Shown: positions 29,063 to 37,843, counted from the stretch's first letter. The stretch is 64,000 bases of DNA from Phycisphaerae bacterium (GCA_023150615.1 JAKLKO010000003.1:62001-126000); one strand, 5' to 3'. Made by a program: numbers and translations. Notes: generated by a model not told the origin, from the sequence alone.

Positions 29063-29668
29063 TCACCGGCCATACGCGTCCCGGACGAATCGTGCCCAGG
29101 CCTGTTGTCCAGGAGGTTCGGTCCGCCGAACGCCGCCGGGCGTCCGAAGCTCGAGGAAGAGCGGCGATAACTCCATGTGGACGGGGGTGAAGTCGAGCTC
29201 GCCACCGTCCAGACGGCTGGCGCGCAGATCGCCGACCATGTTCGAGTACGGAACCGATGCGCCGCCGCCGAACATGCCGGCCCGGCCGATGGCGCGAAAT
29301 GTCGCGGCGAGGTACCAGCGCTGACCGAGCGCATCGGGTCGGGAGTAGTCCGTCTCGCTCATCGTCGCGATCTTGCGGCGCTGCAGGTGAGCAATGGTCC
29401 CGTTCAGTGTGGCGTGGAACGTGTTCTGGTCGGTCGAGCCTGCCCGAACCAGGCACGACATGTCGACATCATCGTCGCGGGATGGCTGCGCGGGATCGAT
29501 GACGCGCCGCGAGCCATCGTCGCGGTGGTCGACCGCGTTCGGACCGCCGCCGACGTTTCCGTTCATGTCGCCGTGCACCGGGCTGGTGCAAGGGAGCTGC
29601 GCGCGGGCGGGCCCGCCGCACATCATGAACGCCAGGACACCGATGGCAAGGATGGACGATCGCTGCAT
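29063..29668 (-). CDS. Small exported protein of unknown function
   Basis: A 201-residue protein with a signal peptide (SSILAIGVLAFMMCGGPARA, cleaved before QLPC). After it comes GDMNGNVGGGPNAVDHRDD, which has the spacing of a Ca-binding loop, and then a mixed region without a recognised domain. Two Cys remain in the mature chain. The start is well supported by a GGAGGAGA site immediately before ATG 29668. It converges with the M1 aminopeptidase gene. Codon use resembles its neighbours. No function can be assigned. Confidence 0.6.
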   Translation of the reverse strand: MQRSSILAIGVLAFMMCGGPARAQLPCTSPVHGDMNGNVGGGPNAVDHRDDGSRRVIDPAQPSRDDDVDMSCLVRAGSTDQNTFHATLNGTIAHLQRRKIATMSETDYSRPDALGQRWYLAATFRAIGRAGMFGGGASVPYSNMVGDLRASRLDGGELDFTPVHMELSPLFLELRTPGGVRRTEPPGQQAWARFVRDAYGR

Positions 29669-29976
29669 GATTCTCCTCCGATGGGCGAATCAGTTGCCGG
29701 AGAGTGCGACAGCGGATGGGTCCGCCGTATCATCACGCCTGGTCCGGGAAAACGGCGCGGGACCGTTTCGCATCGACTGCTCGATGCCGCGATGTGCAAT
29801 CCCCCCAGATGACGCGGAGTCCGTCACGTGCGGACCTGCCGCGGCGATCGCGCGCTGCGCGACGCAATAGCAACATTCAACACAAACACGATGGAGTCGA
29901 ACGGCAGATTGCAGAAACGCCCGCGCGCCAATCAGGTGTGCGTGGCCGCACGGGATTATCGGCGCGCTGCGGAGAA
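29669..29976. other. Intergenic stretch without a supported gene
   Basis: Open frames cross it, but none shows a domain or a credible ribosome site. It holds the upstream region of the 29063-29668 gene and the downstream end of the zinc-ribbon gene. Nothing else is seen. Confidence 0.4.
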
Positions 29977-30234
29977 TCAACGCGCCCGGAAAAAGCGCGC
30001 CTCGGTCCCATCCGCATCGACCCGGACCCGGACGCGCCGCGCGCAGCGCGGACAGAACCCCTCGTAAGCCGTGCCGGAGGGCAGTCGATAAATCCGCGCA
30101 TAGACGCCGCAACATTCGAAGTGCACGCCGATCCAGCGCCGCGCCGGCGGCGTCGACTCCGAGGCATCGGGCCCATCCGGCCCACCAGCCGATCCGCTCG
30201 AGAGGTCCAGCAAGTAATCGGGGTCGCCGGCCAT
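29977..30234 (-). CDS. Small zinc-ribbon-like protein
   Basis: An 85-residue protein. The C-terminal 50 residues read as a compact metal-binding unit: GVHFECCGVYARIYR, then GTAYEGFCPRCARRVRVRV and GTEARFFRAR. The CC and CPRC pairs would form a zinc ribbon. I recall a family of very similar short proteins in planctomycetes, often annotated hypothetical, ending in GTDARFF. ATG 30234 has GGAGTG just upstream. The N-terminal 30 residues are low complexity (Ser/Gly/Asp/Pro). It lies 106 bases after the response regulator gene. A role in RNA or protein binding is a guess. Confidence 0.65.
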   Translation of the reverse strand: MAGDPDYLLDLSSGSAGGPDGPDASESTPPARRWIGVHFECCGVYARIYRLPSGTAYEGFCPRCARRVRVRVDADGTEARFFRAR

Positions 30235-30340
30235 TCACTCCGCATATCGGCGGGAACGTCCCGTCGTAATGAGCGATCGGAGGGATCGGTCCATGACGGC
30301 CGTGCGAACGGTCCGGCCGCCGCGAACATGGAGGGACCAC

Positions 30341-30775
30341 TCAGGGGCCGGCGAGACCGCGCGAATCGATCGTGCGCCGCCGGTCGCGGATCATCCGCTG
30401 CACGCGGGCGACGAGCTCGTTGCGATTGACCGGCTTGCTGAGGAAGTCGTCCGCGCCGCATTCGACGCTGCGCTCGATGTCGGCCGTTTCGTTGAGCGCC
30501 GTCACCATGATGACCGCGATGTCGCGCGTGGCGGGGTCGGACTTGAGCTTTTTGCAGACCTCGAAGCCGCTCATGCGGGGCATCATGATGTCGAGCAGCA
30601 CGACATCGGGGTGATGCTGCGCGACTTGCTGGAGCGCTTCCTCGCCTCCCGTGGCGCGCAGCGTCGTCAGTCCGCCGACGTCCTCCATGTAGGCCTCGAG
30701 CAACTCGAGGTTCTGGAGATTGTCATCGACGACGAGCACCTTACCCTGCACCGGCGGTTGTGCGGCGTCCGACAC
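30341..30775 (-). CDS. Single-domain response regulator (CheY/DivK-like)
   Basis: A 144-residue receiver domain with no output domain. The phospho-acceptor is in VLLDIMMPRMSGFE, the acidic pair in KVLVVDDN, the conserved Thr in IMVTALNE, and the Lys in DDFLSKPVNRNELVARV. I chose GTG 30775: it has GGAGAAG six bases upstream and the domain starts soon after, whereas the ATG at 30838 would sit at the predicted transcription start of a TATAAT element at 30846-30851. No histidine kinase is nearby, so the partner is unknown. It lies downstream of the ROK gene but probably has its own promoter. Confidence 0.88.
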   Translation of the reverse strand: MSDAAQPPVQGKVLVVDDNLQNLELLEAYMEDVGGLTTLRATGGEEALQQVAQHHPDVVLLDIMMPRMSGFEVCKKLKSDPATRDIAVIMVTALNETADIERSVECGADDFLSKPVNRNELVARVQRMIRDRRRTIDSRGLAGP

Positions 30776-30845
30776 GCGAGCTTCTCCGATCGCTGACCGC
30801 CCGACGTCACGCCGCACCTCCCGGCCGCGGTCGAGCATGGCCGGC

Positions 30846-30851
30846 ATTATA
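30846..30851 (-). promoter_or_regulatory. Putative -10 element for the response regulator (TATAAT)
   Basis: ATTATA on the plus strand gives TATAAT on the minus strand, 71 bases before GTG 30775. It lies in the 127-base gap after the ROK gene and argues for separate transcription. No clear -35 is seen. Confidence 0.5.
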
Positions 30852-30902
30852 CGCCGAGACGCCGCTTCCGCAGACGGCTGCACCCGCGCCGCACGACGAC
30901 CG

Positions 30903-31889
30903 CTACGCCACTCCGACGCGCTCCCCGCCTGCGGCCTGCAGCGCCAGGTATGCGCAGCCGATGAAACCGGCGTCGTTGCCCAGTTCCGCCAGGACAAGCT
31001 GCGGTCGATCGCCCACGTCCGGCCACATCAGCCGATCGAAGTGCCGTCGCACACCGTCGAGCAGCGGCACGCCAGCCGCGCTCATGCCACCGGCCAGGAT
31101 GATCCGCTCCAGGTTCAGCACGTGCTGCAGGTTGACGCAGGCGACGGCGAGGTAGCCGCACGTCTCGTCCCAGACCTGCGCCGCCAGCGAATCGCCGGCC
31201 GAGGCGGCCTCGACCACGTCGCGGGCCGTCAGCGCGCCGGCGCGATCGAGAAGGGTCTTGAGCGACGACGCCTCGCCGCGCCAGACGCGATCGGTCGCGC
31301 GGGCGGCCGTCGCGGTCGCGGAGGCGTACGCCTCAAGACAGCCGCGCTGCCCGCACTTGCAGGCCACGCCGTTCATCTCGACGATCATGTGTCCGAATTC
31401 AGCGGCGTTTTCGAAGCGGCCGCGCCAGAGCTGTCCGCCGAGCATCACGCCGCCGCCGATGCCCGTGCCGAGCGTGAGCATGGCGACGTCGTCGCAGTCG
31501 CGCCCCGCGCCGCGCCAGAACTCGCCGAGCACCGCGGCGTTTGCGTCGTTTTCAAGCGAGATGGGAAGGCTGATGGCGCTTCGGACCGGCTCCACGACGG
31601 GCACGCGGTCCCAGCGCGGCAGGTTGGGCGGCGAGACGATCATGCCCTCCCGCGACGAGATCGATCCCGGCGCGCCGATGCCGACGCCGGCCACTTCGAT
31701 GCCGCGCGACGCCGCGGACTCCCGCAGAGATTGGGCGAGCGCGATGATCCGCCCGACGACGTGATCCGGCCCGCCGAACGCCTCCGTCGCGACGATCCGC
31801 CGCTCCAGCACGCGGCCATCATGGGCCACGAGACCGCCCTTGATGTCGGTCCCGCCGAGGTCGATACCTATGACGACGGTCGTGCTCAC
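30903..31889 (-). CDS. ROK family sugar kinase (glucokinase-like)
   Basis: A 328-residue ATP-dependent sugar kinase or N-acetyl-sugar kinase. The phosphate-1 motif VIGIDLGGTDIKGG lies at residue 6, followed by GVGIGAPGSI, the catalytic segment LENDANAAVLGEF, GTGIGGGVML, and the ROK zinc signature GHMIVEMNGVACKCGQRGCLEAYAS. No HTH domain is present, so it is an enzyme and not a ROK repressor. GTG 31889 fits the family start; ATG 31925 in the same frame would add 12 residues but lacks a ribosome site. It follows tatD in the same direction. Confidence 0.9.
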   Translation of the reverse strand: MSTTVVIGIDLGGTDIKGGLVAHDGRVLERRIVATEAFGGPDHVVGRIIALAQSLRESAASRGIEVAGVGIGAPGSISSREGMIVSPPNLPRWDRVPVVEPVRSAISLPISLENDANAAVLGEFWRGAGRDCDDVAMLTLGTGIGGGVMLGGQLWRGRFENAAEFGHMIVEMNGVACKCGQRGCLEAYASATATAARATDRVWRGEASSLKTLLDRAGALTARDVVEAASAGDSLAAQVWDETCGYLAVACVNLQHVLNLERIILAGGMSAAGVPLLDGVRRHFDRLMWPDVGDRPQLVLAELGNDAGFIGCAYLALQAAGGERVGVA

Positions 31890-31970
31890 CCACCCGCCCT
31901 TCGTTCCACCGGAACGATTCAGCATACCCGGAGGCTGCGTTTTTCGCCAATTCGCCGCGGACGCGGCGGG

Positions 31971-32759
31971 CTATTCGGCAGGCGGCGCGACGAGCGTGCG
32001 TCCGAAAAATGCGTTGGTGTTGGCAAGGACGCGGCGGGCGAACTCGATCTCGGATTGCCCGCGCAACTCGGCCAGCACGCGCGCCGTGTGCACCACGTGC
32101 GCCGGCTCGTTCGGCCGACGATGCCGGACCGGCTCGGGCGAGAGATACGGCGCATCGGTCTCGATCATGAAGCGATCGTCAGGCACGGCGCGGGCCACGT
32201 CGCGCAGCGCCGCAGCGTTGCGAAACGTCACGACGCCCGTGAACGAGACGTGGTAGCCGCGGTCAAGGACCGCGCGGGCCTCGTCCAACGTCCCCGTGAA
32301 ACAATGGAAGACGACGCGTCGCGCCGCGGGAAAGGCATCCAGCACGGCCAGTGTATCGGCCTGTGCTTCGCGGCAGTGAATGACGATCGGCTTGTCGCAC
32401 TCGATCGCGAGCGCGACTTGGCGCTCGAAGACCCCCCGCTGCGATTCGCGGCTTGCGAAGTCGTAGTGATAGTCGAGTCCCATCTCCCCGATCGCGACCA
32501 CGCCGGGGTCGCGCGACAGCGCGAGGCACTGCTCGGCCCAGTCCGGCGGCACGCGCTCGGCCTCGTGCGGATGCACCCCGAGCGCCACCGAGACCGCGGG
32601 GCGTTCGCGTGCGATCGACAAGGCGCGCCGCGCATCGTCGGGCATCGTCGCGACCGTGATGACGTGCCGGACGCCCGCGCGAGCGGCGCGATCAAACACG
32701 CCGTCGAGGTCGGCCGCGAGTTCGGGCGAGGTCAGATGGCAGTGCGAGTCGATCCACAT
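31971..32759 (-). CDS. tatD: TatD family metal-dependent deoxyribonuclease
   Basis: A 262-residue TIM-barrel hydrolase. The metal ligands are visible in order: IDSHCHLTSPE near residue 3, GEMGLDYHYDF near 95, VIHCREA near 130, FHCFTG near 155, and the Asp in IETDAPYLSPEP near 205. The family acts as a 3'-5' DNA or RNA exonuclease in repair and possibly apoptosis-like DNA degradation. The length is normal. It starts five bases after the stop of yraN, so it belongs to the rpsP-trmD-rplS-yraN run. Confidence 0.93.
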   Translation of the reverse strand: MWIDSHCHLTSPELAADLDGVFDRAARAGVRHVITVATMPDDARRALSIARERPAVSVALGVHPHEAERVPPDWAEQCLALSRDPGVVAIGEMGLDYHYDFASRESQRGVFERQVALAIECDKPIVIHCREAQADTLAVLDAFPAARRVVFHCFTGTLDEARAVLDRGYHVSFTGVVTFRNAAALRDVARAVPDDRFMIETDAPYLSPEPVRHRRPNEPAHVVHTARVLAELRGQSEIEFARRVLANTNAFFGRTLVAPPAE

Positions 32760-32764
32760 GAACG

Positions 32765-33142
32765 CTATTCGCGCGCATCGAAGGCGTCACGGATGTGCCG
32801 GATCTCGGGTTCGCCCGATTCCGGCAGGACGATGGCGACGGCGTCGAAGCGATAGGCGCCGGGGGGAAAGCGATGTCGCGCGATGAAATCCCGTGCGGTG
32901 CGGATGAGTTGCGACTGCTTGGCCGGCCCGATGTTCTCTTCGGGATCGGCGTCATCGTCGGCGGCGCGGGTCTTGACCTCGATGAAGACCAACGCGCCCC
33001 CGTCGCGCGCGATCAGGTCGAGTTCGCCCGCAGGGCAGCGGTAGTTTCGTGCAACAATGCGGAAGCCGGCGCGACGCAGAAAACGCTCGGCGAGGTATTC
33101 GCCCCTGGCGCCGAGCATCGCTCGTCGGTCGCGGGCGGACAT
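32765..33142 (-). CDS. yraN: YraN family endonuclease-like protein (UPF0102)
   Basis: A 125-residue protein with the RecB-like nuclease fold of UPF0102. Motifs: ARGEYLAERFLRRAGF, RNYRCPAGELDLIARD and LVFIEVKTRA, holding the catalytic-type E-D-EVK residues, then RFDAVAI. The exact role is unknown; some members are linked to DNA uptake or Holliday junctions. It starts six bases after the rplS stop and precedes tatD. yraN next to rplS is a common arrangement in bacteria. Confidence 0.92.
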   Translation of the reverse strand: MSARDRRAMLGARGEYLAERFLRRAGFRIVARNYRCPAGELDLIARDGGALVFIEVKTRAADDDADPEENIGPAKQSQLIRTARDFIARHRFPPGAYRFDAVAIVLPESGEPEIRHIRDAFDARE

Positions 33143-33148
33143 CGGCGG

Positions 33149-33568
33149 CTAGACGGCGCCGGCCAGCTCGCGCTCGCGGGGCTTGTCGGACGCGGCGCCC
33201 TTCGACTCGTCGGACGCCGACTCGCGGCGCTCGCGGAGGCGGCGCGACTTGCCGACGCGCTCGCGCAGGAAGTAGAGCTTCGCGCGGCGGACCTTCCCGC
33301 GGCGTCGGACCTCGATGCCCGCGATCTTGGGAGAGTGCACCGGAAACGTCCGCTCGACGCCTTCGTTGTTGACGATGCGGCGCACCGTAAACATCTCGCT
33401 CGTCCCCGTGCCGCGGCGGCTGATGACGATCCCGATGAACGGCTGAACTCGCTCCTTGCCGCCCTCCAGGATCCGAACGCCCACGTTGACCTCGTCGCCG
33501 ATGTCGAACGTCGGAATGGTCTTCTTCAGATACGACGCTTCCAGGCTGGTGATATGTCGATTCCGCAT
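33149..33568 (-). CDS. rplS: 50S ribosomal protein L19
   Basis: L19 sits at the 30S-50S interface. The 139-residue protein has [56 protein letters not shown] and [22 protein letters not shown], all standard. The C-terminal 25 residues are an additional charged extension rich in Glu, Ser and Arg. It lies 19 bases after trmD, the conserved order. Confidence 0.97.
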   Translation of the reverse strand: MRNRHITSLEASYLKKTIPTFDIGDEVNVGVRILEGGKERVQPFIGIVISRRGTGTSEMFTVRRIVNNEGVERTFPVHSPKIAGIEVRRRGKVRRAKLYFLRERVGKSRRLRERRESASDESKGAASDKPRERELAGAV

Positions 33569-33587
33569 GACGCCACGCTCCCGTCTT

Positions 33588-34292
33588 CTATCCCGCGACC
33601 ATCTCCGTCCCGCCGCGTTCCAGCAAGTCGGGCCGTCTCTTCTTCGTCAATTCCAGCGCCGCCGCCCGACGCCATTCGGCGATCTTCCCATGATCGCCGG
33701 CCAACAGCACGTCCGGCACGCTCATGTCCGCGTACTCGCGCGGCCGCGTGTACTGCGGATACTCAAGCAGCCCGTCCGCGAACGACTCCTCGTGCAGCGC
33801 GTCGTCCGCTCCCAGTACGCCCGGAAGCAGCCGCACCACCGCATCCACCAGGACCATCGCCGCCGCCTCGCCGCCCGACAGCACGAAGTCGCCGATCGAG
33901 ATCTCGTGCGGCCGAAGGCCGAGGAAGATCCGCTCGTCGAACCCTTCGTAGTGCCCGGCGATCAGCAGCAGCCGCGGCTCATGCGACAACCGCCGGACCA
34001 GCACCTCTGTCAGCCGCTCCCCTCGTGGCGTCAGCACCACCCGGTGCGCCGGCGCCGCCGACATCCGCTCCACGGCGGCCACCGAGTCGAAGACCGGCTG
34101 GCACTGGAGCACCATGCCCGGTCCGCCGCCGTACGGCCGATCATCCACCTTGCGATGCGGGTCCGAGGAGTAGTCCCGGATATTATGACAATCGATGACG
34201 ACCTGACCGGCCGACCGGGCCCGACCGATGATGCTCGACGAAAAGAACGGCTCGAACACCTCGGGGAATAACGTCAGGACGTCGATTCGCAT
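33588..34292 (-). CDS. trmD: tRNA (guanine-N1)-methyltransferase
   Basis: Methylates G37 of tRNAs reading CNN codons, preventing frameshifts. The 234-residue SPOUT enzyme has [42 protein letters not shown] and the trefoil-knot segment [19 protein letters not shown] 34292 is used because the family begins with RIDVLTLFP; an upstream ATG at 34331 adds unrelated residues. rpsP lies 71 bases upstream. The rimM gene usually between rpsP and trmD is absent here. Confidence 0.96.
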   Translation of the reverse strand: MRIDVLTLFPEVFEPFFSSSIIGRARSAGQVVIDCHNIRDYSSDPHRKVDDRPYGGGPGMVLQCQPVFDSVAAVERMSAAPAHRVVLTPRGERLTEVLVRRLSHEPRLLLIAGHYEGFDERIFLGLRPHEISIGDFVLSGGEAAAMVLVDAVVRLLPGVLGADDALHEESFADGLLEYPQYTRPREYADMSVPDVLLAGDHGKIAEWRRAAALELTKKRRPDLLERGGTEMVAG

Positions 34293-34363
34293 GCGGCTGA
34301 ATCCACCGGCGGCCCGTTCACAGGACGACACCGGTGACCGCCGCGCGGCATTCTCCTATCGTC

Positions 34364-34627
34364 TCAGCCCTTCGCCTTCGACACGGTCACGCCGTGCTTC
34401 TTGAGCAGGTTCAAGACGGTCGCCGACGGCTGCGCGCCAACGCCGAGCCAGTACTGAACCCGCTCCTTGTTCACGACGAACTGATCGCTCTTCTTCTCCA
34501 GCGGATCGTATCGGCCCAGCTCCTCCAGCGCCCGCCCGTCCCGGGGGACTCGCCCATCGACGGCCTGAAGTCGGTAATACGCCCGGTGCGAGCGCCCCAT
34601 TCGTTTCAGTCTCAACCGAACCGCCAT
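34364..34627 (-). CDS. rpsP: 30S ribosomal protein S16
   Basis: An 87-residue S16, needed for 30S assembly. It starts MAVRLRLKRMGRSHRAYYR and has PRDGRALEELGRYDPLE and QYWLGVGAQPSATV, all typical. ATG 34627 is the family start; an upstream start at 34693 would add 22 unrelated residues. It heads the minus-strand run to trmD and rplS. A TAAGAT hexamer about 70 bases upstream is a possible -10. Confidence 0.97.
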   Translation of the reverse strand: MAVRLRLKRMGRSHRAYYRLQAVDGRVPRDGRALEELGRYDPLEKKSDQFVVNKERVQYWLGVGAQPSATVLNLLKKHGVTVSKAKG

Positions 34628-34695
34628 AATCCGCCTCGTCCCAGCTCGCATCGCGGCATTCCGGCCACCCCGGATCGCGACGCGGAGAACCACCT

Positions 34696-34701
34696 ATCTT
34701 A
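34696..34701 (-). promoter_or_regulatory. Putative -10 element for the rpsP operon (TAAGAT)
   Basis: Minus-strand TAAGAT about 70 bases before rpsP. The same hexamer occurs at a similar place before the DAHP synthase gene. No clear -35 is seen. Confidence 0.35.
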
Positions 34702-34806
34702 ATCCGATTCCGCGATCCGGCAAGCCCCCGCGGCCCCGGAATCGCCGTCGGCGACGCTCGCGAACCCGCGCCCGGCGCGGTACGATGGCGTCCGGATAAT
34801 CGGATC

Positions 34807-36558
34807 ATGTTACGAGACAACTCGCGAGAGTCGAACCTGCCCCGGACGATCAACGTGGCCGCCGGTCGCGAGCCAGCGGACGTGCTGCTGCGGGGAGGCA
34901 AAGTCGTAAACGTCTTTTCCGGCGAGATTTACGACGCGGACGTCGCCGTCGCCGCCGATCGGATCGTCGGCCTCGGACCCTACGACGCCGCCGAGGTCGT
35001 CGATGTCTCCGGCCAGTTCATCTGTCCCGGCCTCATCGATGCACATGTGCACATCGAGTCGAGCCTGCTGAGCGTGCCAGAGTTCTCGCGCATCGTCGCG
35101 CCGCGCGGCACGACGGCGGTCGTCGCCGATCCGCACGAGTTTGCGAACGTCATGGGCGCGGAGGGGATCCGATTCGTCCTGCGAACCGCGAAGAACGCGC
35201 CGATCAGCGTCTATGTGATGCTAAGCTCCTGCGTGCCGGCCTCGCCGCTCGAAGGCGCGGGCGCCGAACTCGACGCGATCGACCTGCTGCCGTTCCTCAG
35301 CGATCCGTGGGTCCGCGGCATCGCCGAGTTGATGAACTATCCCGGCGTCGTCTCCGCGCAGGACGGCGTGCTCGACAAGATCCGCATCGCCGGCACGCGG
35401 CGCATCGACGGACACGCGCCCGGGTTGAGCGGCCGGCCGCTCATCGCGTACGCCGCCGCCGGCATCGCGAGCGACCACGAGTGCACCTCGCCCGAAGAGG
35501 CCGTCGAGAAGCTCCGCCTCGGTCTGCACATCATGGTCCGCGAGGGCTCCCAGACGCGCAATCTCGACGCCCTGCTGCCGATCATCACGCCGACCAACGC
35601 CGCGCGCTTCATGTTCTGCACCGATGACAAGACGGTCGGCGATCTGCTCGACGAGGGCCACATCGATCACATGATCCGCAAGGCGATCGCCGGCGGCCTG
35701 CATCCGGCGCTGGCTGTCCGCGTCGGCTCCTACAACGCCGCGTCCTACTTCGGTCTCGAGCGAACCGGTGCGATCGCCCCCGGCTGGAAGGCCGATCTGG
35801 CCGTGATCCGCGATTGGAAGTCGGCGCGGGCGTCGCGCGTCTATCGCAACGGGCTGTTGACAGCCGTCGATGGCGCGTGCGTCGCACCGGCGGAGTCGTC
35901 GCGGTCGGCCGTTCTGCTGCGCAGCACGATCAACGTGCAGTGGCTCGAGCCGCATTCCTTCCGCGTTGAGGCCCCGCAGGCCGGCCCGCCGCCGACGATC
36001 CACGTCATCCAGGCAATGGAGAACCGCATCGATACCGAGCGGACGCTCGAGCCGGCCTGCGTGCGGGACGGCGTGCTTGCCGCCGACGTATCGCGCGACC
36101 TGTGCAAGCTGGCCGTCATCGAGCGCCACCGGGCCAGCGGCGAGATCGGGCTGGGATTCGTCCGCGGATTCGGCTTCCAGCGCGGCGCGATCGCCTCGTC
36201 GGTCGCGCACGATGCGCACAACCTGATCGTCGTCGGTGTCGATGACGCCGATCTGCTCGCGGCCGCCGTGCACGTCGTGAAAATGCGCGGCGGGTTGTGC
36301 GTCGTCGAGCGCGGCCAGGTGATCGCCGATCTGCCGCTGCCGATCGCCGGACTCGTCTCCGACGCCCCGGCCGAGCAAGTCGCCTCGCGCTACGCGCACC
36401 TCCTCGACGCCGCGCACTCGCTGGGCGGACACCTGCGGCAGCCGTTCATGGCGCTGTCATTCCTGAGCCTGTCGGTGATCGGAAAGCTGAAGCTGACCAA
36501 CCAGGGATTGGTGGACGTCGAGCGGTTCGAGCGGATCCCGCTGATCGCCCCGGTCTGA
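34807..36558 (+). CDS. ade: Adenine deaminase
   Basis: Converts adenine to hypoxanthine. The 583-residue amidohydrolase shows ADVLLRGGKVVNVFSGEI, the metal motif PGLIDAHVHIESSLL, the PRGTTAVVADPHEFANVMG segment, DGHAPGLSGRPL, and FCTDDKTVGDLLDEGHIDHM with the catalytic Asp. The C-terminal adenine-deaminase domain (residues about 400-580) includes GLGFVRGFGF and RGAIASSVAHDAHN, then the closing LPFMALSFLSL-like segment. The length is normal. The gene is divergent from the rpsP operon and its 3' end lies nine bases from the opposing UVR gene. Confidence 0.95.
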   Translation: MLRDNSRESNLPRTINVAAGREPADVLLRGGKVVNVFSGEIYDADVAVAADRIVGLGPYDAAEVVDVSGQFICPGLIDAHVHIESSLLSVPEFSRIVAPRGTTAVVADPHEFANVMGAEGIRFVLRTAKNAPISVYVMLSSCVPASPLEGAGAELDAIDLLPFLSDPWVRGIAELMNYPGVVSAQDGVLDKIRIAGTRRIDGHAPGLSGRPLIAYAAAGIASDHECTSPEEAVEKLRLGLHIMVREGSQTRNLDALLPIITPTNAARFMFCTDDKTVGDLLDEGHIDHMIRKAIAGGLHPALAVRVGSYNAASYFGLERTGAIAPGWKADLAVIRDWKSARASRVYRNGLLTAVDGACVAPAESSRSAVLLRSTINVQWLEPHSFRVEAPQAGPPPTIHVIQAMENRIDTERTLEPACVRDGVLAADVSRDLCKLAVIERHRASGEIGLGFVRGFGFQRGAIASSVAHDAHNLIVVGVDDADLLAAAVHVVKMRGGLCVVERGQVIADLPLPIAGLVSDAPAEQVASRYAHLLDAAHSLGGHLRQPFMALSFLSLSVIGKLKLTNQGLVDVERFERIPLIAPV

Positions 36559-36567
36559 CGAGCGGAT

Positions 36568-37353
36568 TCAAGCGTCGCGCGATGCGCGGCGTGCCCGAGG
36601 CTTCGCCAGGCGCGCGATCCGGTCGCGGAGCAGCGCCGCATCTTCGTAGCGCTCGTCGGCGACGGCCTTGCGCAGCTCCCCTTCGAGCCGTTCGCGGTTG
36701 CTGCTCGGCAACTTGCCGACGACTTCCTCGCGGAGCTGTTCGAGCACCTGCACCTCGCCCGCCTCGCGATACAGGTTCGCGACGCCCAGCGACTCGAAGA
36801 ACTCGCGGATCGTCCGCAGGCCGCGGTCCACCGACGCCAGCGCCGTCTTGTACGCGCGACGACGAACGGCCTGAAGCGCCTCGGCCCGCGCGTTCATCAT
36901 CACGATGTAAGGGCGATACTGCTCCATCGCGTCGCGATCAGACGGCGACGCCGCGTGGTGCTTGAAGAGGTCGAGCACCGTCAGGTTGCGGGCCGTGTCG
37001 GCCGCAACGCAGGAATAGTCCTCCAATACGAACGCACTGAGGTAGCGGTGGTAGTACATCACCGCCTCGTCGCGCAGCTCGCGGCACTCCGCGCCCGTCA
37101 GCACGAAGCCCAGATCGGTCCCGTTCCGCCGGCGATACTCCTCCAGCCGCGCCGCGTGAAAATGCAGCAGCGACTCGACGCCGTGCGGCCGCTGCCCATC
37201 CGGCCGGCCGACGGTCTCCATCTGGATCAGGCCCAAGTCCAGGCGCATCTGGATTTTCGTCTTGCCGTCGTTCCCGACGATCCGGCGCACAGTGATCTGG
37301 TCGGGATGAAACTCCCAGCCGTCGAGGATGCGCCGCAGATCGTTCGAGGCCAT
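36568..37353 (-). CDS. UvrB/UvrC-motif protein with a conserved N-terminal domain (paralogue B)
   Basis: A 261-residue protein. The N-terminal 70 residues match the protein at 13989-14951: ILDGWEF, then KIQMRLDLGLIQME, VGRPDGQRPHG and ESLL. A long helical middle follows (residues about 80-190), possibly TPR-like. The C-terminal UVR motif reads LRKAVADERYEDAALLRDRI. It lacks the acidic linker of paralogue A. In planctomycetes such proteins are often called UvrB/UvrC-motif or helicase UvrBC, but no nuclease or helicase domain is present. It has its own TATAAT element 30 bases upstream and no operon partners. Confidence 0.8.
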   Translation of the reverse strand: MASNDLRRILDGWEFHPDQITVRRIVGNDGKTKIQMRLDLGLIQMETVGRPDGQRPHGVESLLHFHAARLEEYRRRNGTDLGFVLTGAECRELRDEAVMYYHRYLSAFVLEDYSCVAADTARNLTVLDLFKHHAASPSDRDAMEQYRPYIVMMNARAEALQAVRRRAYKTALASVDRGLRTIREFFESLGVANLYREAGEVQVLEQLREEVVGKLPSSNRERLEGELRKAVADERYEDAALLRDRIARLAKPRARRASRDA

Positions 37354-37382
37354 AGACCCGGCTCCCGCGAGGTGTTCAGCCG

Positions 37383-37388
37383 ATTATA
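37383..37388 (-). promoter_or_regulatory. Putative -10 element for UVR paralogue B (TATAAT)
   Basis: ATTATA on the plus strand gives TATAAT on the minus strand, 30 bases before ATG 37353. The leader would be about 23 bases. No clear -35 is seen. Confidence 0.5.
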
Positions 37389-37702
37389 TGCCTGTAGCGC
37401 CCCCATCCGGCGGACCCGCACGGCGGATTCGCCGGACGCCGCGAACGCTCGATGCGCCGGCGATCGCCCTTCTGCACGAATCATCGGCGGCGTCCGGGCG
37501 GCAGGACAAGCGGACGTGCGGCGCAACCCTCGATCACGACTGTACCTATTTGCGCTCCGGCGAGTCAAGCATCGGCGCCGCGGCGGCCGGTCGCCGAACG
37601 CCGCCGATTCCGGGGCGCGATCTTCTCGGACGGCTGCGCGCGGGCGGCCACCCGCTCGTGCCGGACTTCACGAAGTAATTCGGTGTCGCAATCCCCGCGC
37701 GT

Positions 37703-37736
37703 CCTGCTTCGCGCTGCTGGACGCGCGCGAAGCAGG
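37703..37736. repeat. 12-bp perfect inverted repeat
   Basis: CCTGCTTCGCGC (37703-37714) pairs perfectly with GCGCGAAGCAGG (37725-37736) across a 10-base loop. No T-run follows on either strand. It precedes the DUF3604 remnant and could be a leader hairpin, a protein-binding palindrome or a duplication scar. Confidence 0.5.
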
Positions 37737-37843
37737 GGGATATCGTCCCGCTGACCATCCGACTTCCACCCCGACGGTGGATCGCCATTGCGGAAAACTG
37801 GGACGCTCGCGTTACGCATTCGCCGCTGAACAACTCGCACCTC

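Noticed and set aside
29690-30340. A 216-codon minus-strand frame overlapping the zinc-ribbon gene
   Set aside because: No motifs, and it conflicts with the well-formed Cys-motif protein in another frame.
37452-37678. A coding remnant further upstream of the DUF3604 pseudogene
   Set aside because: The frame ends in TAA at 37676 and its translation shows no similarity to DUF3604 or any other protein that I can recognise.
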